A stretch of 64,000 bases of DNA from Bifidobacterium sp. 7101 (GTDB taxonomy: Bacteria > Actinomycetota > Actinomycetes > Actinomycetales > Bifidobacteriaceae). The notes under the pieces are model-generated. The model had not been told where the DNA came from and did not search any database. It worked only from the letters and a program-made list of their open reading frames with translations. Made by a program: the position numbers and the translations under genes. Position 1 is the stretch's first letter, and the number at the start of each line of letters is the position of its first letter. Below are positions 63,687 through 64,000 of the stretch, in pieces. The stretch lies in the NCBI RefSeq assembly GCF_000499285.1, contig NZ_AWUN01000004.1, forward strand, positions 156,533-220,532. The letters run 5' to 3'.

Positions 63687-64000
63687 ATGGTTCGTTCTCA
63701 TGGCAAGCAGGATACACGCTCACGGGGTTGGCTCCTTACCATCAAGGCCGAAAATCGGCCCTTCTCGGTCATTGAAAATGCCTTGTCTGCTTATCCGTTT
63801 TGCGGGCAACTCGAGCAGGGCGAGGGGAAGAACGCATATCAGCATTATCAGTTATGGCTGGAAGCCGGTCAGCCGTTAAGGTTCAGCACCTTGAAGAAAG
63901 CGTTGGAATCCGGCGGTATCGAGGACGCACATTGCGAGATGCGCCAAGGAACGAAGCAACAGGCTTTTGACTATGTAACCAAGGAAGCAACCCGTATAGA
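63687..64000 (+). CDS. rep: CRESS-DNA-virus-like HUH replication initiator (3' end outside window)
   Basis: The frame starts at ATG 63687, 7 bp after CAGGAGG, and is open through 104 codons to the window edge. It carries the three HUH endonuclease motifs of CRESS Reps: motif I GWLLTIK (residues 15-21), motif II HYQLWLE (~60-66; H-x-Q) and motif III YVTKE (~96-100), where Tyr is the nicking residue and Lys the motif III base (Y-x-x-K). Residues ~35-60 (AYPFCGQLEQGEGK) match the strand and loop between motifs I and II. Such Reps are known in plasmids of Bifidobacterium and phytoplasma. The superfamily 3 helicase domain, if any, lies to the right. Confidence 0.85.
   Translation, partial: MVRSHGKQDTRSRGWLLTIKAENRPFSVIENALSAYPFCGQLEQGEGKNAYQHYQLWLEAGQPLRFSTLKKALESGGIEDAHCEMRQGTKQQAFDYVTKEATRI

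Larger units (their letters stand above)
59668..64000. mobile_element. Integrative element with CRESS-type Rep, inserted at tRNA-Pro (right end not in window)
   Basis: The block after tRNA-Pro reads: tyrosine integrase, XRE regulator (both minus), then xis-like gene, unknown gene, membrane protein, FtsK-type ATPase, stem-loop origin candidate and Rep (all plus). The layout matches actinobacterial integrative elements that excise, replicate as rolling circles and transfer through an FtsK/Tra protein. The replication module is different: the Rep has CRESS-DNA virus HUH motifs. Base composition is visibly lower in GC than the flanks. attR, and anything beyond 64000, are unseen. Confidence 0.8.

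Overview
The window looks like a Bifidobacterium chromosome. The gene content is high-GC actinobacterial: rpmE-prfA-prmC-tsaC, dacB-tilS-hpt-ftsH, a DUF3180 gene beside folB-folK, a SenX3-type kinase near phoU, DUF2530, and a YkoE-type ECF component. The two MenA-like prenyltransferases and a pectinase-type GH28 protein would suit a bee-gut lineage such as the B. asteroides group. That placement is inference from gene content, not from any comparison I could run.

Layout. 0-2.7 kb: two overlapping membrane-protein genes (the first cut by the window edge) and a GNAT acetyltransferase. 2.7-11 kb: a minus-strand housekeeping block with a PIF1-like helicase, orn, guaB, a WecA-like transferase, tsaC, prmC, prfA and rpmE. 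11-14.1 kb: an acetoin/diacetyl reductase, then a MalY/PatB-type C-S lyase divergent from a YheO/DauR-type regulator. 14.1-16.5 kb: an AT-rich, gene-poor stretch with one coiled-coil membrane protein, ending at a CAT-anticodon tRNA. 16.7-35.3 kb: an oligopeptide-binding lipoprotein, YkoE, EttA, TesB, the DUF3180-folBK-ftsH-hpt-tilS-dacB run, an ABC exporter, two glycosyltransferases and an AI-2E family permease. 35.4-42.5 kb: tRNA-Glu followed by an accessory segment (possible integrase scar, xylulokinase, VOC protein, TetM-like GTPase, GH28-like protein). 42.6-59.7 kb: mostly core genes, namely trmB, galE, tRNA-Asp and tRNA-Phe, a phosphotyrosine phosphatase, folA, thyA, OsmC, a universal stress protein, NlpC/P60 and CHAP cell-wall hydrolases, manA, a senX3-like gene, phoU, gpmA, two tandem menA-like genes, lysS and tRNA-Pro.

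59.7 kb to the right edge: an integrated mobile element entering at the 3' end of tRNA-Pro(CGG). It carries a tyrosine integrase, an XRE regulator, a divergent Xis-like gene, a small unknown gene, a membrane protein, an FtsK-type ATPase, and then a replication module. Its Rep is not a RepSA-type actinobacterial protein. The visible part has the three HUH motifs of CRESS-DNA virus (geminivirus/circovirus-type) Reps. About 110 bp upstream lies a 9-bp stem-loop whose loop carries TAGTGTTAC, one base away from the circovirus nonanucleotide TAGTATTAC. The element therefore looks like an actinobacterial integrative element (integrase, Xis, FtsK translocase, regulator) driven by a virus-like rolling-circle replicon. 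I consider this the most interesting system here; its right end lies outside the window.

Other points worth a second look: the SenX3-like kinase has Glu where the phosphoacceptor His should be, while its ATP-binding motifs remain. The FolB-FolK fusion has lost several catalytic residues, and folE and folP are missing between it and ftsH. A 19-codon fragment beside tRNA-Glu may be the scar of an older integrase.
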